Program-made: the position numbers and the translations under genes | In this document: positions 46,303 to 60,533 of the stretch, in pieces | Layout of the letters: the number at the start of each line of letters is the position of its first letter | Position numbering within the stretch: position 1 is the first letter of the stretch | Notes under the pieces: generated by a model | Told to the model about the DNA's origin: nothing | Database searches by the model: none | Seen by the model: only the letters and a program-made list of their open reading frames with translations | Source of the DNA: Phycisphaerales bacterium | Lineage (GTDB): Bacteria; Planctomycetota; Phycisphaerae; Phycisphaerales; UBA1924 | DNA length: 64,000 nt | Direction of reading: 5' to 3' | Assembly (NCBI GenBank): GCA_028279375.1 | Contig: JANQNW010000023.1 | Coordinates: 148,322 to 212,321, forward strand

Positions 46303-47207
46303 CAGAAGGAGTGTCCCGCGCCGCTGTTCTGCAGGTCGGGCTCATCGGGCAGCGGCGCGACCGGGGCGAGGACGCCGCTGGGGGTGTCCTCGGTGCGCCG
46401 AATGACGATCTGATCGATGCCGAGTCTCCCGAGCGTGTCGCGCTGGACCATGTCCTGAAGGGCGCGACGCGGGATGCAAGGGACGTTGGCTCCCGAGCGC
46501 GGGTTGCTGAAAGAGAAGAGTCGTTCGAGCAGCGGCTCCGGGCACTCGGTTGGGAATCCGGACGCGAAAAGGAGCTTCTCGATCACATCGCGCTCGTACG
46601 CCATGAGAAGCGCTGTGTGCAGTTCCCACGGTTTCGGCGCAAGAGCGCTGATCTCGGCGTAGGCGTTCTCGTGTCGCGCGATGAGCAGAAGCGACGAAGC
46701 CAGCCAGGCGTGGCCGAGGTCGCCCAGCACGATCGTGAGTCCGGGGATCGTTCGCAGCGGTTCGTCAAGGGTCACCGGGTCTGCGAACTCGACGACGCTT
46801 CGCGGATTTGTAAGCAGGGGGTTGGCGACGTGCACCGGCAGGGATCGAGCGGCGCAGTGCTCGAGAAGGCGCATGCAGCGATCGGACGTGGCGCGGCAGC
46901 CCTGGTCGGCGGGGGCGATCGTCACGCCGACGAGACCGAGGTCGACGGCTTCGTCCACTTCTCCGATGGCGCTGTCGCGCATCGGATCGATGCCAGCGAA
47001 TCCCAGTCGATGATCGGGATCCTCATTGACGAGCGCGGCGATGTTCTGGGCAGGCGCGTGGGCCTGAAGGAGTTCGGATCGGTAGCCGTGGATCACCGAG
47101 GCGTCGACGCATCGCATGGCCGCTTCGTGCGCGGCTGAGTGGTCGGCGAGTGAGTGTCGTTCTGATTCGCTCCAAGCGTCGATGCGGGAGCGGAAGTCGA
47201 TGATCAT
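46302..47207 (-). CDS. Amidohydrolase_2-like TIM barrel lacking metal ligands
   Basis: A 301-residue protein similar to the amidohydrolase_2 (ACMSD/hydroxyacid-type) barrel: MIIDF start, GLVGVTIAP, LPVHVANP, IVLGDLGHAW, LLFASGFPTECPE. The usual first motif D-x-H-x-H is D-F-R-S-R here, and the metal-binding Asp of G-T/S-D-F-P is Gly (ASGFP). Only the His in PVHV and LGH remain. A pseudoenzyme or a metal-free activity is expected. It opens the operon with the lipoprotein and nnrE; a separate promoter must be in the 226-bp gap upstream. Confidence 0.8.
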   Translation of the reverse strand: MIIDFRSRIDAWSESERHSLADHSAAHEAAMRCVDASVIHGYRSELLQAHAPAQNIAALVNEDPDHRLGFAGIDPMRDSAIGEVDEAVDLGLVGVTIAPADQGCRATSDRCMRLLEHCAARSLPVHVANPLLTNPRSVVEFADPVTLDEPLRTIPGLTIVLGDLGHAWLASSLLLIARHENAYAEISALAPKPWELHTALLMAYERDVIEKLLFASGFPTECPEPLLERLFSFSNPRSGANVPCIPRRALQDMVQRDTLGRLGIDQIVIRRTEDTPSGVLAPVAPLPDEPDLQNSGAGHSF

Positions 47208-47433
47208 GCAGCGGGTCTCCGAGGGTCCTTCGGGCGGAGTCGTCCGAACCAGATATCGTCACGCATGTGGGCCCGGGCCGCAATCTCCGCAATGTGGGGG
47301 TTGTCCGCCCCTGATTCCGGGGCCAAAAAAGGGGTTGATAGGATGGAACTGATCGGGGTCACGTGCGTCTGACGGATTGGAGAGGGTGTTTCCTCGGGAC
47401 GAGGCGGCAGACGTGCCGCGGAAGGAGTCCATG

Positions 47434-48642
47434 ATGAGAGCGCCGCAGACTTCCGTGAGCCTTCGCGCCGGAGCGCGCCTGGGCGTCGTCGCATGCGCGG
47501 TTCTCATTCTTGGGCTCGCGCCTGGCGAGGCGTCTGCAGAACCCGAGCAGAAGCAACGGGTCAAGAAGACGCATGCGGGCAAGTCGCTGAAGCCGCACGC
47601 GGGCAAATACTCGCCCCCTGTCGATCACGGAGGGCATTCCGGCGCGGCCCATCCGCTTCATCAGCATCCGAAACACGGAGCGACGCCGAGGCACATTCAC
47701 AAGCCCAAGAAGCGCCACCACTATTACAAGCCGAGAAAAACCTACTACTACCCGCCTGCGTATTGCGGTCCGTACTACGGCGGCTGGCCGGTTGGTTACG
47801 TCGCGCAGACAAGCGGAGCGCAGACGGGAGCCGGCAGCATGTACCCGCCGACGACGGGCGCCGCTCAGGGGCAGGCGGGGCAGCAGTCGCGAGGAGCGGC
47901 CACGCGCCGCGCCCGGAACAACCGGCGCACGATCTATGCCCCGATGCCGGATCTGACGTATCCGGCCTATTTCAACAGCTGGGGACGCGGATGGGGCTGG
48001 CGCGGCTACAACCGTGGTTGGAATCCCGGGTACGGATATGGCGAGTTCTATCGTCGCGGCCGCGGATTCCGTCGGTATCCGTGGAGCTACGGGTACATCG
48101 GCTGGCCGGTCTACACGTACGGTCCCTATCCGGCGGTCGATCCGCGCCTGTCCCAGAGCTACGACCCGAATGCGGCGGCGCCGCCATCTCCTCCGGAGCC
48201 GGTCGATCCGGCGAAGGAAGCTTTGAGGATCGGAGACTACGAGGAGGCCGTTTCGCTCCTCGGAGCGCTGGCGGAGTCTGATCCTGAGGATGAGACGAGT
48301 CGGCGACTGCTGGTGGTCGCGCTTGTCGGGGCGGGAAGCCTGGACATCGCGGCCGAGGCCCTGCTGGGGATTCACCAGGAGAATCCGAGCGTGGCGTCGC
48401 ATCCGCTGGATGGGCCGTCGCTCGTGAAGGCGGACACCGAGTTCCGGCGTCTGCTGACGTTGGCGGTGAGTCGCGCTCATCGGGCGAAGACGCCAGAGGC
48501 ATGGCTGCTGGTCGCTTCGATGATGCAGGCGGAGGGCCGGACGCGTGTGGCGCTGCGTCAGCTCGATCGGGCGGAGCAGCTGGGCCTTGCTGACGAGGTG
48601 CTGGGGCCGATGCGGGACGCCCTTGAAGGGCGGGTTCCATAG
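47434..48642 (+). CDS. Secreted Tyr/Gly/His-rich protein with C-terminal TPR-like domain
   Basis: A 402-residue product with a signal peptide (LGVVACAVLILGLAPGEASA). It then has a His/Lys-rich segment (HAGKSLKPHAGKY, KKRHHYYKPRKTYYYPP) and a Tyr/Gly/Arg/Trp-rich low-complexity region (about 110-235). A helical TPR-like domain (about 255-400) contains YEEAVSLLGALAES and VALRQLDRAEQLG. Such low-complexity regions can bind surfaces or self-assemble. ATG 47434 is preferred with AGGAG six bases upstream over ATG 47431. It directly precedes the ribosomal operon promoter. Confidence 0.76.
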   Translation: MRAPQTSVSLRAGARLGVVACAVLILGLAPGEASAEPEQKQRVKKTHAGKSLKPHAGKYSPPVDHGGHSGAAHPLHQHPKHGATPRHIHKPKKRHHYYKPRKTYYYPPAYCGPYYGGWPVGYVAQTSGAQTGAGSMYPPTTGAAQGQAGQQSRGAATRRARNNRRTIYAPMPDLTYPAYFNSWGRGWGWRGYNRGWNPGYGYGEFYRRGRGFRRYPWSYGYIGWPVYTYGPYPAVDPRLSQSYDPNAAAPPSPPEPVDPAKEALRIGDYEEAVSLLGALAESDPEDETSRRLLVVALVGAGSLDIAAEALLGIHQENPSVASHPLDGPSLVKADTEFRRLLTLAVSRAHRAKTPEAWLLVASMMQAEGRTRVALRQLDRAEQLGLADEVLGPMRDALEGRVP

Positions 48643-48650
48643 GGCCGGAT

Positions 48651-48678
48651 TTGATTCGGCGGCCTGCGGCGTTACACT
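48651..48678 (+). promoter_or_regulatory. Predicted promoter of the rplK operon
   Basis: TTGATT and TACACT lie 16 bases apart just downstream of the TPR gene stop. A leader of about 127 bases follows. Confidence 0.45.
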
Positions 48679-48686
48679 TCTCGGCT

Positions 48687-48707
48687 CCCCTCGGCGCGGC
48701 TGAGGGG
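48687..48707 (+). promoter_or_regulatory. Hairpin in the rplK leader
   Basis: CCCCTC and GAGGGG can pair with a nine-base loop. In many bacteria L1 autoregulates rplKA by a leader structure; this stem is a candidate only, since the conserved L1 site cannot be confirmed by eye. Confidence 0.3.
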
Positions 48708-48811
48708 CATCCATAGACACCGCAAGACCACTGCTCGTGAGTTTGGGGTCCATCGGACACCAGGCGGGTTGATCCTGCCGGCTTCGCGTTCGAGTGGGAG
48801 GTGGAGGCCAC

Positions 48812-49240
48812 ATGGCTCAGAAAGAAGTCATTGCGTCATTCAAATTGATGGCGCCCGGCGGTCAGGCGACTCCCGCGCCGCCACTGGGTCCGGTGCTCGG
48901 CGCCAACGGCGTGAACCCGGGTCAGTTCATTCAGCAGTTCAATGCGGCGACGGGTCAGCTCAACGGCAAGGTCGTTGGCTGCGTTGTCACGGTCTACAAC
49001 GACCGCTCGTTCTCTTTCGAGATCAAGTCATCGCCGGCGGCGGTGCTGATCAAGGAAGCGGCGGGGATTGACAAGGGCTCGGGCGTGCCGCACACGGAGA
49101 AGGTCGGCTCGATCACATGGGACCAGGCGAAGGCGATCGCTGAAGAGAAGCTCGCGGATCTGAACGCGACTGATCTTGACGCAGCGGCGCGCATGATCGC
49201 CGGAACAGCGCGCTCGATGGGCGTGACGGTGGAGGGCTGA
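48812..49240 (+). CDS. rplK: 50S ribosomal protein L11
   Basis: A 142-residue protein of the GTPase-associated centre. Family features are the N-terminal KLMAPGGQATPAPPLGPVLG with PPLGPxLG, then YNDRSFSFEIKSSPA and the C-terminal RNA-binding domain ending GTARSMGVTVEG. ATG 48812 with GGAGG upstream is chosen over the upstream in-frame start. It opens the operon, with rplA five bases later. Confidence 0.98.
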   Translation: MAQKEVIASFKLMAPGGQATPAPPLGPVLGANGVNPGQFIQQFNAATGQLNGKVVGCVVTVYNDRSFSFEIKSSPAAVLIKEAAGIDKGSGVPHTEKVGSITWDQAKAIAEEKLADLNATDLDAAARMIAGTARSMGVTVEG

Positions 49241-49244
49241 ACTA

Positions 49245-49955
49245 ATGGCGAAGAAGGAAAAGGACAAGTTCAGCAAGCTCGGCAAGCGCTCCGCTGAGAA
49301 CCAGCGTTCGAAGCCCGAGGGCGAGATGAGCATCGAGCAGGCCGTTTCGGCGCTGAAGAAGTTCAAGGGGCCGAAGTTCGATCAGACGGTCGAGGTGTGC
49401 ATGCATCTCGATATTGACGCGAAGCAGGCCGATCAGCTTGTGCGCGGCTCCGTCGCGCTTCCGAAGGGCATCGGCAAGTCGAAGCGCGTGATTGCGTTCT
49501 GCGACTCGGCGGTCGCGAAGGAAGCGATCGAGGCCGGCGCTGTCGAGGCCGGCGGCGAGGAGCTCGTCAGCAAGATCGACGGCGGCTGGTTCGACTTCGA
49601 CGTCGCGATCGCGGCGCCGGACATGATGCGCGTGGTGAGCCGCCTCGGAAAGGTGCTCGGTCCGAAGGGCCTGATGCCTTCGCCGAAGGCCGGCACGGTG
49701 ACTCCGAAGGTTGCGCAGGCGGTCAAGGAGTACGCGGCGGGCAAGGTGGAGTTCCGGAATGACAGCGGCGGGAATGTGCATGCCGCGATCGGAAAGATGA
49801 GCTTTTCGGAGCCGGATCTCGTCGAGAACCTGAACCACTTCGTCGAGACGATCGAGAAGGCCCGTCCGTCGGGCGTTCGCGGTCGCTATGTCAAGAAGAT
49901 CACGATCAGCGGAACAATGACGCCAGGCGTGCGCGTGGCGTACGCCGGCGAGTGA
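49245..49955 (+). CDS. rplA: 50S ribosomal protein L1
   Basis: The 236-residue protein binds 23S rRNA at the L1 stalk and its own mRNA. Visible are [46 protein letters not shown] and [15 protein letters not shown]. The start has a typical spacing of four bases to rplK's stop, implying coupling. It has a slight N-terminal extension ([17 protein letters not shown]). Confidence 0.98.
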   Translation: MAKKEKDKFSKLGKRSAENQRSKPEGEMSIEQAVSALKKFKGPKFDQTVEVCMHLDIDAKQADQLVRGSVALPKGIGKSKRVIAFCDSAVAKEAIEAGAVEAGGEELVSKIDGGWFDFDVAIAAPDMMRVVSRLGKVLGPKGLMPSPKAGTVTPKVAQAVKEYAAGKVEFRNDSGGNVHAAIGKMSFSEPDLVENLNHFVETIEKARPSGVRGRYVKKITISGTMTPGVRVAYAGE

Positions 49956-49993
49956 CTCGCCGGTAAAGCCACAGCGCATACAGAGGTGCATTC

Positions 49994-50539
49994 ATGAGCA
50001 AGCCTGTCAAAGAAATGTTGATGCGCGACTACTCCTCGATTCTCGAGGGAGTGGAGGACGCGCTGATCGTCTCGGTGCGCGGAATTGACGCGAACGAGAC
50101 GAACGACCTTCGCATGGACCTTGCGAAGCAGAACGTGAAGGTCACGGTGATTCGCAACTCGCTCGCCCGGAAGGCGTTCGAGGACACCAGCCTGAGCGGC
50201 CTGGATGAGTTCCTGGCCGGGCCCTCGGCGATCGCGTTCGGCGGCGAGTCCGTCGTCGATGTCGCTCGAGCGCTCGTTGAGTGGGCGAAGAAGATCGATC
50301 AGCTCGAGCTCAAGGGAGCGATCCTGGATGGCCAGGTCTTCTCCGGCGAGGCGGGCGTGGTTGAGTTGAGCAAGTACCCGACCCGTGACGAGGCGATCGC
50401 GAAGGCCGTGACGCTGGTCCTGAGCCCAGCGCAGAAACTGGTTGGCGCGGCGAAGGGGCCGGGGAGCGCCCTGGCAAGCATCGTCAAGGCGATCGAGGAG
50501 AAGCTGGAGAAGGGCGAGACGATCGCGAAGGCCGGCTGA
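49994..50539 (+). CDS. rplJ: 50S ribosomal protein L10
   Basis: A 181-residue protein forming the base of the L7/L12 stalk. MSKPVKEMLMRDYSSIL start, VIRNSLARKAFED, FLAGPSAIAFG and the C-terminal helix that holds L12 dimers (AIEEKLEKGETIAKAG) are seen. In many bacteria the L10-L12 complex represses this mRNA at a leader structure; the 38-bp gap here is too short to show it clearly. Confidence 0.97.
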   Translation: MSKPVKEMLMRDYSSILEGVEDALIVSVRGIDANETNDLRMDLAKQNVKVTVIRNSLARKAFEDTSLSGLDEFLAGPSAIAFGGESVVDVARALVEWAKKIDQLELKGAILDGQVFSGEAGVVELSKYPTRDEAIAKAVTLVLSPAQKLVGAAKGPGSALASIVKAIEEKLEKGETIAKAG

Positions 50540-50678
50540 GGCGTTCGCGAGCACATACGAGACACATTCGATCCAGACTGGCCCTGACGGGTTAAAGGCC
50601 GAGCGTTTCGGCCCCTCTCTGGACGTTGTCGGGCGCCGGCGAAGTTGAGCCGGCGTCCTGAGACCGAAGGATTCTGAG

Positions 50679-51089
50679 ATGTCTGAAGAGACTGCTGCAA
50701 AGACGTTTGACGCGAAGATCACGAAGCTCGGCGACGAGCTTGCGGGCCTGACCCTGAAGGAGGCCGTGGATCTCGGCGATTACATGAAGGACGAGTACGG
50801 CATCGAGCCCGCGGCTGGCGGCGGTGTTGTGATGGCTGCGGCGGCCGACGGCGGCGGCGGAGGCGGCGCTGAGGAGAAGTCGACGTTCGACGTCGTTCTC
50901 ACGGCTGCTGGCGACAAGAAGATCCAGGTGATCAAGGTCGTGCGCGAGGTGACGGGTCTTGGTCTGAAGGAGGCCAAGGAACTGGTCGACAACGCTCCGA
51001 AGCCGATCAAGGAAGGCGCTTCGAAGGACGAGGCCGAGGAGCTCAAGACGAAGCTCGAAGAGTCCGGCGCGTCGATCGAGATCAAGTAA
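50679..51089 (+). CDS. rplL: 50S ribosomal protein L7/L12
   Basis: A 136-residue stalk protein that recruits translational GTPases. The N-terminal dimerisation domain is followed by a hinge with [11 protein letters not shown] and the conserved C-terminal domain [19 protein letters not shown] and [17 protein letters not shown]. It is separated from rplJ by 139 bp, and from rpoB by 410 bp holding a terminator and a promoter. Confidence 0.98.
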   Translation: MSEETAAKTFDAKITKLGDELAGLTLKEAVDLGDYMKDEYGIEPAAGGGVVMAAAADGGGGGGAEEKSTFDVVLTAAGDKKIQVIKVVREVTGLGLKEAKELVDNAPKPIKEGASKDEAEELKTKLEESGASIEIK

Positions 51090-51170
51090 TCGAGCAATCT
51101 TCGATTGGGGCGCCCGGACGGGCCTGCTTCGGCACGCTCTGCCTGACGCCTCGACCGATCCACATGACTG

Positions 51171-51211
51171 GGCCTGGAGGCTTGACTGTCTCCGGGCCTG
51201 GTTGTTTTTTT
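51171..51211 (+). terminator. Attenuating terminator between rplL and rpoB
   Basis: GGCCTGGAG (51171-51179) and CTCCGGGCC (51190-51198) pair over a ten-base loop with one G-U, followed by TGGTTGTTTTTTT. E. coli uses a similar attenuator at the same position to lower rpoBC relative to rplL. Confidence 0.68.
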
Positions 51212-51365
51212 GCGTGTCCGAATCCGGGTCGTTTTCGGGGTGAAGAACCCGTGGTCGAACCGCTCTGGGAGGTCTCGGGAGCGGGATTCGGGGATGGGCC
51301 ACCGATCTCAGTGGCGGCGCCAGCGCCTCCTGAGAGGACGGAAAGGGGTCCTGCTGGCACGCGAC

Positions 51366-51394
51366 TTGCCTTGCGCGCGTCGGGCGAGTATTCT
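51366..51394 (+). promoter_or_regulatory. Predicted secondary promoter for rpoBC
   Basis: TTGCCT and TATTCT are 17 bases apart, between the attenuator and rpoB. The remaining part of this 410-bp gap, apart from a hairpin at 51454, has no gene. Confidence 0.45.
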
Positions 51395-51453
51395 CATGGG
51401 CTCGGCGCGATCACCAGTTAGTAACCAATAGTCTGCAGGCTCATAGCACACCG

Positions 51454-51471
51454 GCCGTTTGAGCAAACGGC
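51454..51471 (+). promoter_or_regulatory. Perfect hairpin in the rpoB leader
   Basis: GCCGTTT and AAACGGC pair around GAGC, 29 bases before the rpoB ATG. It lacks a T-tract. It may control rpoB translation or mRNA processing. Confidence 0.4.
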
Positions 51472-51499
51472 TGCAGTCATATCCATCGTGAGGGTTTCG

Positions 51500-54400
51500 A
51501 TGGCAGCGACCAAAGTGCGCGATTTTTCAAAGCGCGGCGACGCGACTCCAGTTCCAGATCTCACCCGCATCCAGAAAGACGCTTACGAGCGTTTCCTCCA
51601 GCTGACGAAAACTCCAGACACGCGCGACACGGCGCTTGGCCTGGAGGCTCTGATGCGCGAGGTTTACCCGATCGTTTCATACGACGGGACGATGCAGCTT
51701 GAGTACCTGAAGTATGCGCTGGAGGAGCCTCGTTACACACCGGACGAATGCCGCGAGCTTCGTCTGACGTACGGGCGTCCTTTCCGGGTCAGTGTCCGCC
51801 TTGTTCGGGAGAACGAGCCGGACATTGTCGAGGAGGACATTTACCTCGGTGAGATTCCGATCATGATGGGCGGCGGCGAGTTCATTGTGAACGGCGCCGA
51901 GCGCGTGATCGTGAGTCAGCTGCACCGCTCGCCGGGCGTCGATTTCTCGATCGTTTCGGCGGAGGCGGATCGCCCGCTGCACTCGGCGCGCATCATCCCC
52001 GAGCGGGGCTCGTGGATCGAGATCGAGGTGACGAAGAAGGACGTCCTCTCGATGCGCATCGACCAGTCGACGAAGATCGCGGGAACGACGTTCCTGAGAT
52101 GTCTCGACGAGTCGATCGCTTCCACCGAGGCGCTGCTGAGTCTCTTTTACGACATTCGCGAGGTGTCGATTGCGGACCTGCGCCCGGAGCACTGGGTTGC
52201 AGAGTCGATCTTCGACACGGAGACGGGTGAGGAGCTCGTCGGCGTCGGCCGTCAGATCGGCGAGGCGATCGAGATGGTTCAGGCTTCGAGCCTGAAGAAG
52301 GTTCGCGTGATCGCGAACGCGTCGGATCCGCTGATACTGAACACGGTGGCCGAGGAGGGCCTCGATCAGTTCGGCGAAGTCGCCAAGAGCGAGTTCGAAG
52401 CGGCGCTCCTGAAGATCTACACGCGTCTTCGTCCCGGCAATCCGCCACAGGTGGACAAGGCGAAGCAGCTCTTCAAGGAGAAGTTCTACGACGACAACCG
52501 GTATCGCCTGGGCAAGGTCGGGCGTTTCCGCATCAATCGAAAGTTCGATCTGAACGTCTCAGAAGACGAGATGTTCATTCGCGCCGAGGACTTCCTGCGC
52601 GTGATCCAGTACATGCTGGACCTGCGTTCGAAGCGTCCTGATCCGGCGACGGGCCGTCCGGTCGCGCAGGTCGATGACATCGACCACCTGGGCAATCGTC
52701 GTCTGCGCACGCTTGATGAGCTTGCGTGCGAAGAGATGCGCAAGGGCTTCCTGAAGCTGCGCCGCACCGTCCAGGAGCGCATGAGCGTCAAGGACCCGGA
52801 TGAGCTGGCGCGCATCGCCGACCTGGTGAACTCCAAGTCGGTGAGTTCGGCGATCGACTTCTTCTTCGGCCGCTCGGAGCTGTCGCAGGTTGTGGATCAG
52901 ACGAATCCGCTGTCGTCGCTCGTGCATGAGCGGCGTCTGTCGGCGTTGGGTCCGGGCGGTCTGAACAGAAAGCGCGCGGGCTTTGAAGTTCGCGACGTGC
53001 ACATCTCGCACTACGGGCGCATCTGTCCGATCGAGACGCCGGAAGGCACGAACATCGGCCTCATCGCGTCGCTGGGCATTTTCTCTTCGATCGACGAGTA
53101 CGGTTTCCTGCTGACTCCTTACCTGCAGGTGAAGGACGGCGAGAAGACGGGCAAGGTCATGCACCTTCGCGCCGACGAGGAGATGAAGTCGGTGCTGGCG
53201 CCGAGCGACTCGGTTGACGAGAGCGGCAAGCTCTCGGGCGGCCACCTGCTCGCGCGTGTCGGCGGCGAACTGGCCGAGGTGAACTCATCGCAGATCAACT
53301 ACGTCGACATCGCGCCGAAGCAGATCGTCGGCGTCTCTGCGGCGCTGATTCCGTTCCTCGAGCATGACGACGCGAATCGCGCGTTGATGGGCTCGAACAT
53401 GCAGCGTCAGGCGGTGCCGCTGATCAAGCCGGAGCCGCCGCTGGTCGGCACCGGCATGGAGCAGTCGGTCGGTCGCAACTCGGGCATGATCGTTCGCGCC
53501 GAGACGGGCGGTGAAGTCACGAATGTCGACTCCGGGCGGATCGTGATCGATCACTCGGAGGAGTACGAGCTTCGCAAGTTCGTGGGCCTCAATGAGCGCA
53601 CGTGCCTGAATCAGCGTCCGATTGTCGAGCTCGGCGACACGGTCGAAGCGGGCAGCATCATCGCCGACGGCGCCTCGACGGTGAATGGCGAGCTCTCTAT
53701 CGGCAAGAACGTGCTCGTCGCGTTCATGACGTTCGACGGCTACAACTTCGAGGACGCAATCGTCATCTCCGAGCGTCTGGTCAAGGACGACGAGATGACG
53801 AGCATTCACATCGAGTCCTTCGATGTGGAGATTCGCGAGACGAAGCTCGGCAAGGAGGAGTTCACGCGGGACATTCCGAATGTCTCCGAGAAGATGCTCC
53901 GCAACCTTGATGAGCACGGCGTGATTCGCACGGGCGCCCGCGTGAAGCCCGGCGACATTCTCGTCGGCAAGGTGTCGCCGAAGTCCAAGTCCGAGCTGAC
54001 GCCGGAAGAGAAGCTGCTGCATGCGATCTTCGGGCGCGCCGGTGAGGATGTGAAGAATGATTCGCTCGAGGTGCCGGCGGGCATCGAGGGCATCGTGATC
54101 GGCGCGAAGCGGTTCAGCCGCCGCGTCCACATGTCTGATGACCAGAAGAAGGCGCTGAAGGCGGAGATGGATGGTTACGCCGCCGAACAGGACGGCAAGG
54201 CGATCGAGCTCTTCCGCCAGATGGTGCGCCTGATGAACGAGGCGACGGGCTCGGAGATGGTCGATCCTTCGACGCGTCAGAAGGTCGGCGCCTCGGACAT
54301 TCCCGAGGTCATCATCGAGCAGATTCAGAACTTTGATCTGAAGTGGTGCAAGGGCTCGAAGGAGTCCAAGGAGCGCTGCGAGAAGATCCACACGCAGTTC

Positions 54401-55312
54401 TGGCCGCGGATCGAGGGCATCGAGCGTGAGAAGGAGCGCAAGCTGGCGCATATGAAGCGCGGCGATGAGCTTCCTTCGGGCGTGCTCGAGAAGGTGATCG
54501 TGTACCTCGCGACGAAGCGTCCGCTCGCGGTCGGCGACAAGCTCGCCGGTCGTCACGGCAACAAGGGTGTCATCGCGCGAATCGTTCCCGAGGAGGACAT
54601 GCCGTTCATGGAGGACGGCACGCCAGTGGACGTCATGCTGAATCCACTGGGCGTTCCGAGCCGCATGAATGTCGGCCAGATCCTCGAGACGCATCTCGGC
54701 TGGGCGGCGCGTGTTGTCGGGTTCCAGGCGGTGACGCCGGTGTTCGACGGCGCCACCGAGGACGAGGTGCATACGGCGATCGAAGAGGCCAATCAGCACG
54801 TGCGTGACCGCCTCTCGCATTACAGCGAGACGAACACGTTCCCGGAGCCTCGCGAGATGCTGGCGGAGATGCCGCGCGGCGGCAAGATCCAGCTCTACGA
54901 CGGTCGCACGGGCGAGGCGTTCCATCAGCGCACGACGGTGGGCTTCATGTATCTGCTGAAGCTGCACCATCTCGTGGATGACAAGATCCACGCGCGTGCG
55001 ACGGGGCCGTACTCGCTGATCACGCAGCAGCCGCTCGGCGGCAAGGCTCGCACGGGCGGTCAGCGCTTCGGCGAGATGGAAGTGTGGGGTCTCGAGGCGT
55101 ATGGCGCCGCGTACATCCTGCAGGAGCTGCTGACGGTGAAGTCGGACGACGTCGAGGGTCGCACAAAGATCTACGAGTCGATGGTGAAGGGCACGAACAC
55201 GCTGGAGGCGGGCATGCCGGTCGCGTTCGACGTGTTGTGCAACGAGTTGAAGGGTCTGGGCATGAATCTGGATCTGGAGAAGCATCGTCTCGAGGGCGGT
55301 TCACTTCTTTGA
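51500..55312 (+). CDS. rpoB: RNA polymerase beta subunit
   Basis: The 1270-residue beta subunit is complete: N-terminal [16 protein letters not shown], lobe and protrusion, [18 protein letters not shown], the fork and [21 protein letters not shown] region as [26 protein letters not shown] and the closing [19 protein letters not shown]. The ATG 51500 is preferred over GTG 51488. Rifampicin-pocket residues follow the usual pattern LSALGPGGL, suggesting normal sensitivity at that position (inference). The next gene is not rpoC but a lipoprotein. Confidence 0.99.
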   Translation: MAATKVRDFSKRGDATPVPDLTRIQKDAYERFLQLTKTPDTRDTALGLEALMREVYPIVSYDGTMQLEYLKYALEEPRYTPDECRELRLTYGRPFRVSVRLVRENEPDIVEEDIYLGEIPIMMGGGEFIVNGAERVIVSQLHRSPGVDFSIVSAEADRPLHSARIIPERGSWIEIEVTKKDVLSMRIDQSTKIAGTTFLRCLDESIASTEALLSLFYDIREVSIADLRPEHWVAESIFDTETGEELVGVGRQIGEAIEMVQASSLKKVRVIANASDPLILNTVAEEGLDQFGEVAKSEFEAALLKIYTRLRPGNPPQVDKAKQLFKEKFYDDNRYRLGKVGRFRINRKFDLNVSEDEMFIRAEDFLRVIQYMLDLRSKRPDPATGRPVAQVDDIDHLGNRRLRTLDELACEEMRKGFLKLRRTVQERMSVKDPDELARIADLVNSKSVSSAIDFFFGRSELSQVVDQTNPLSSLVHERRLSALGPGGLNRKRAGFEVRDVHISHYGRICPIETPEGTNIGLIASLGIFSSIDEYGFLLTPYLQVKDGEKTGKVMHLRADEEMKSVLAPSDSVDESGKLSGGHLLARVGGELAEVNSSQINYVDIAPKQIVGVSAALIPFLEHDDANRALMGSNMQRQAVPLIKPEPPLVGTGMEQSVGRNSGMIVRAETGGEVTNVDSGRIVIDHSEEYELRKFVGLNERTCLNQRPIVELGDTVEAGSIIADGASTVNGELSIGKNVLVAFMTFDGYNFEDAIVISERLVKDDEMTSIHIESFDVEIRETKLGKEEFTRDIPNVSEKMLRNLDEHGVIRTGARVKPGDILVGKVSPKSKSELTPEEKLLHAIFGRAGEDVKNDSLEVPAGIEGIVIGAKRFSRRVHMSDDQKKALKAEMDGYAAEQDGKAIELFRQMVRLMNEATGSEMVDPSTRQKVGASDIPEVIIEQIQNFDLKWCKGSKESKERCEKIHTQFWPRIEGIEREKERKLAHMKRGDELPSGVLEKVIVYLATKRPLAVGDKLAGRHGNKGVIARIVPEEDMPFMEDGTPVDVMLNPLGVPSRMNVGQILETHLGWAARVVGFQAVTPVFDGATEDEVHTAIEEANQHVRDRLSHYSETNTFPEPREMLAEMPRGGKIQLYDGRTGEAFHQRTTVGFMYLLKLHHLVDDKIHARATGPYSLITQQPLGGKARTGGQRFGEMEVWGLEAYGAAYILQELLTVKSDDVEGRTKIYESMVKGTNTLEAGMPVAFDVLCNELKGLGMNLDLEKHRLEGGSLL

Positions 55313-55362
55313 GCCGCGTACTGAGGGTGAGATTCACTTCACGTGATTCGCTGGAGAGCGTC

Positions 55363-55959
55363 ATGAAGAAGTTCTGGATGATTGGTATTGCGGGCGTGTG
55401 CTGTCTCGCGCTTGGCGCGTGCAGCGGCGAGTCGTCCGATGGTGATGATCACGGCGCGTCGAGCGCGCCGGCGACGACGAGTTCCGGCGGCGGGAATCCG
55501 CTTGTCGGCGACAACGCGTCCACGTTCTCGACGGGAAGCGTCGAGACGCCAGCGGACGTCGCGGCGTCGACGCAGGAGCCTGCGAGCGAGACGCCCGCGG
55601 TTTCGGATGCGACGGCGGAGGACGCGTTCAAGTCATATATGGATCTGCTGATCGCGGGCGATTTCCGCGCGGCGGCGGACCTGTGCATCGAGTCGGATGG
55701 TTCGGCGGAGCTTCGCAAGCTCGCGAACAACATGGACAACGTCGCGCAGGAGGCCGGCGAGGGCATGCGGGACATCGTCGTCGGGAAGATGGCGGAGGAC
55801 CTGCGCCGGATCGAGTGGTCGAAGATCGCTGACGATGGCGCCCTGGCGGTTTTCGAGATCACGCGCACTGGCGCGACGAATGCGATTCCGAATGTCGAGG
55901 TTCAACTCATCGGCACGCGATGGCGTGTCGTGCCTCCTGCGAAGGGCTTCCCCAGCTAA
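55363..55959 (+). CDS. Lipoprotein inserted between rpoB and rpoC
   Basis: The 198-residue product has a type II signal and lipobox LALGAC, a Ser/Thr/Gly/Asp linker to about residue 85 and a C-terminal domain (about 88-198) beginning EDAFKSYMDLLIAGDFRAAA and ending VQLIGTRWRVVPP. This resembles the NTF2-like/DUF4878 pattern 'helix-gDy-aA...W.v'. GGAG is eight bases before ATG. It lies in the same direction as rpoB (50 bp after) and rpoC (72 bp before), so it is co-transcribed. rpoB and rpoC are nearly always adjacent, so this placement is unusual. Confidence 0.82.
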   Translation: MKKFWMIGIAGVCCLALGACSGESSDGDDHGASSAPATTSSGGGNPLVGDNASTFSTGSVETPADVAASTQEPASETPAVSDATAEDAFKSYMDLLIAGDFRAAADLCIESDGSAELRKLANNMDNVAQEAGEGMRDIVVGKMAEDLRRIEWSKIADDGALAVFEITRTGATNAIPNVEVQLIGTRWRVVPPAKGFPS

Positions 55960-56031
55960 CGGGTGAGGCGAATCGGACGGCGCGTCGGACTGGCAAGCAC
56001 TTCAACTCCTTACCTCGGGAGTCTTCGATAG

Positions 56032-60459
<4,428 letters not shown>

Positions 60460-60483
60460 TTGTCGTTGATTGATCGAATACAC

Positions 60484-60520
60484 CAGGCCCGCGTTCATCT
60501 CGAGCGCGGGCCTGTTTCTT
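60484..60520 (+). terminator. Rho-independent terminator after rpoC
   Basis: CAGGCCCGCG (60484-60493) and CGCGGGCCTG (60505-60514) pair perfectly over an 11-base loop, followed by TTTCTTT. A clear end to the rpoBC transcript. Confidence 0.88.
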
Positions 60521-60533
60521 TGGAGCGCTTGTC

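Noticed and set aside
53285..55285. 666-codon open frame antisense to rpoB
   Set aside because: It lies opposite a gene with all RNA polymerase beta motifs; long antisense frames are normal in GC-rich DNA, and the translation is Arg/His/Leu-rich without a domain.
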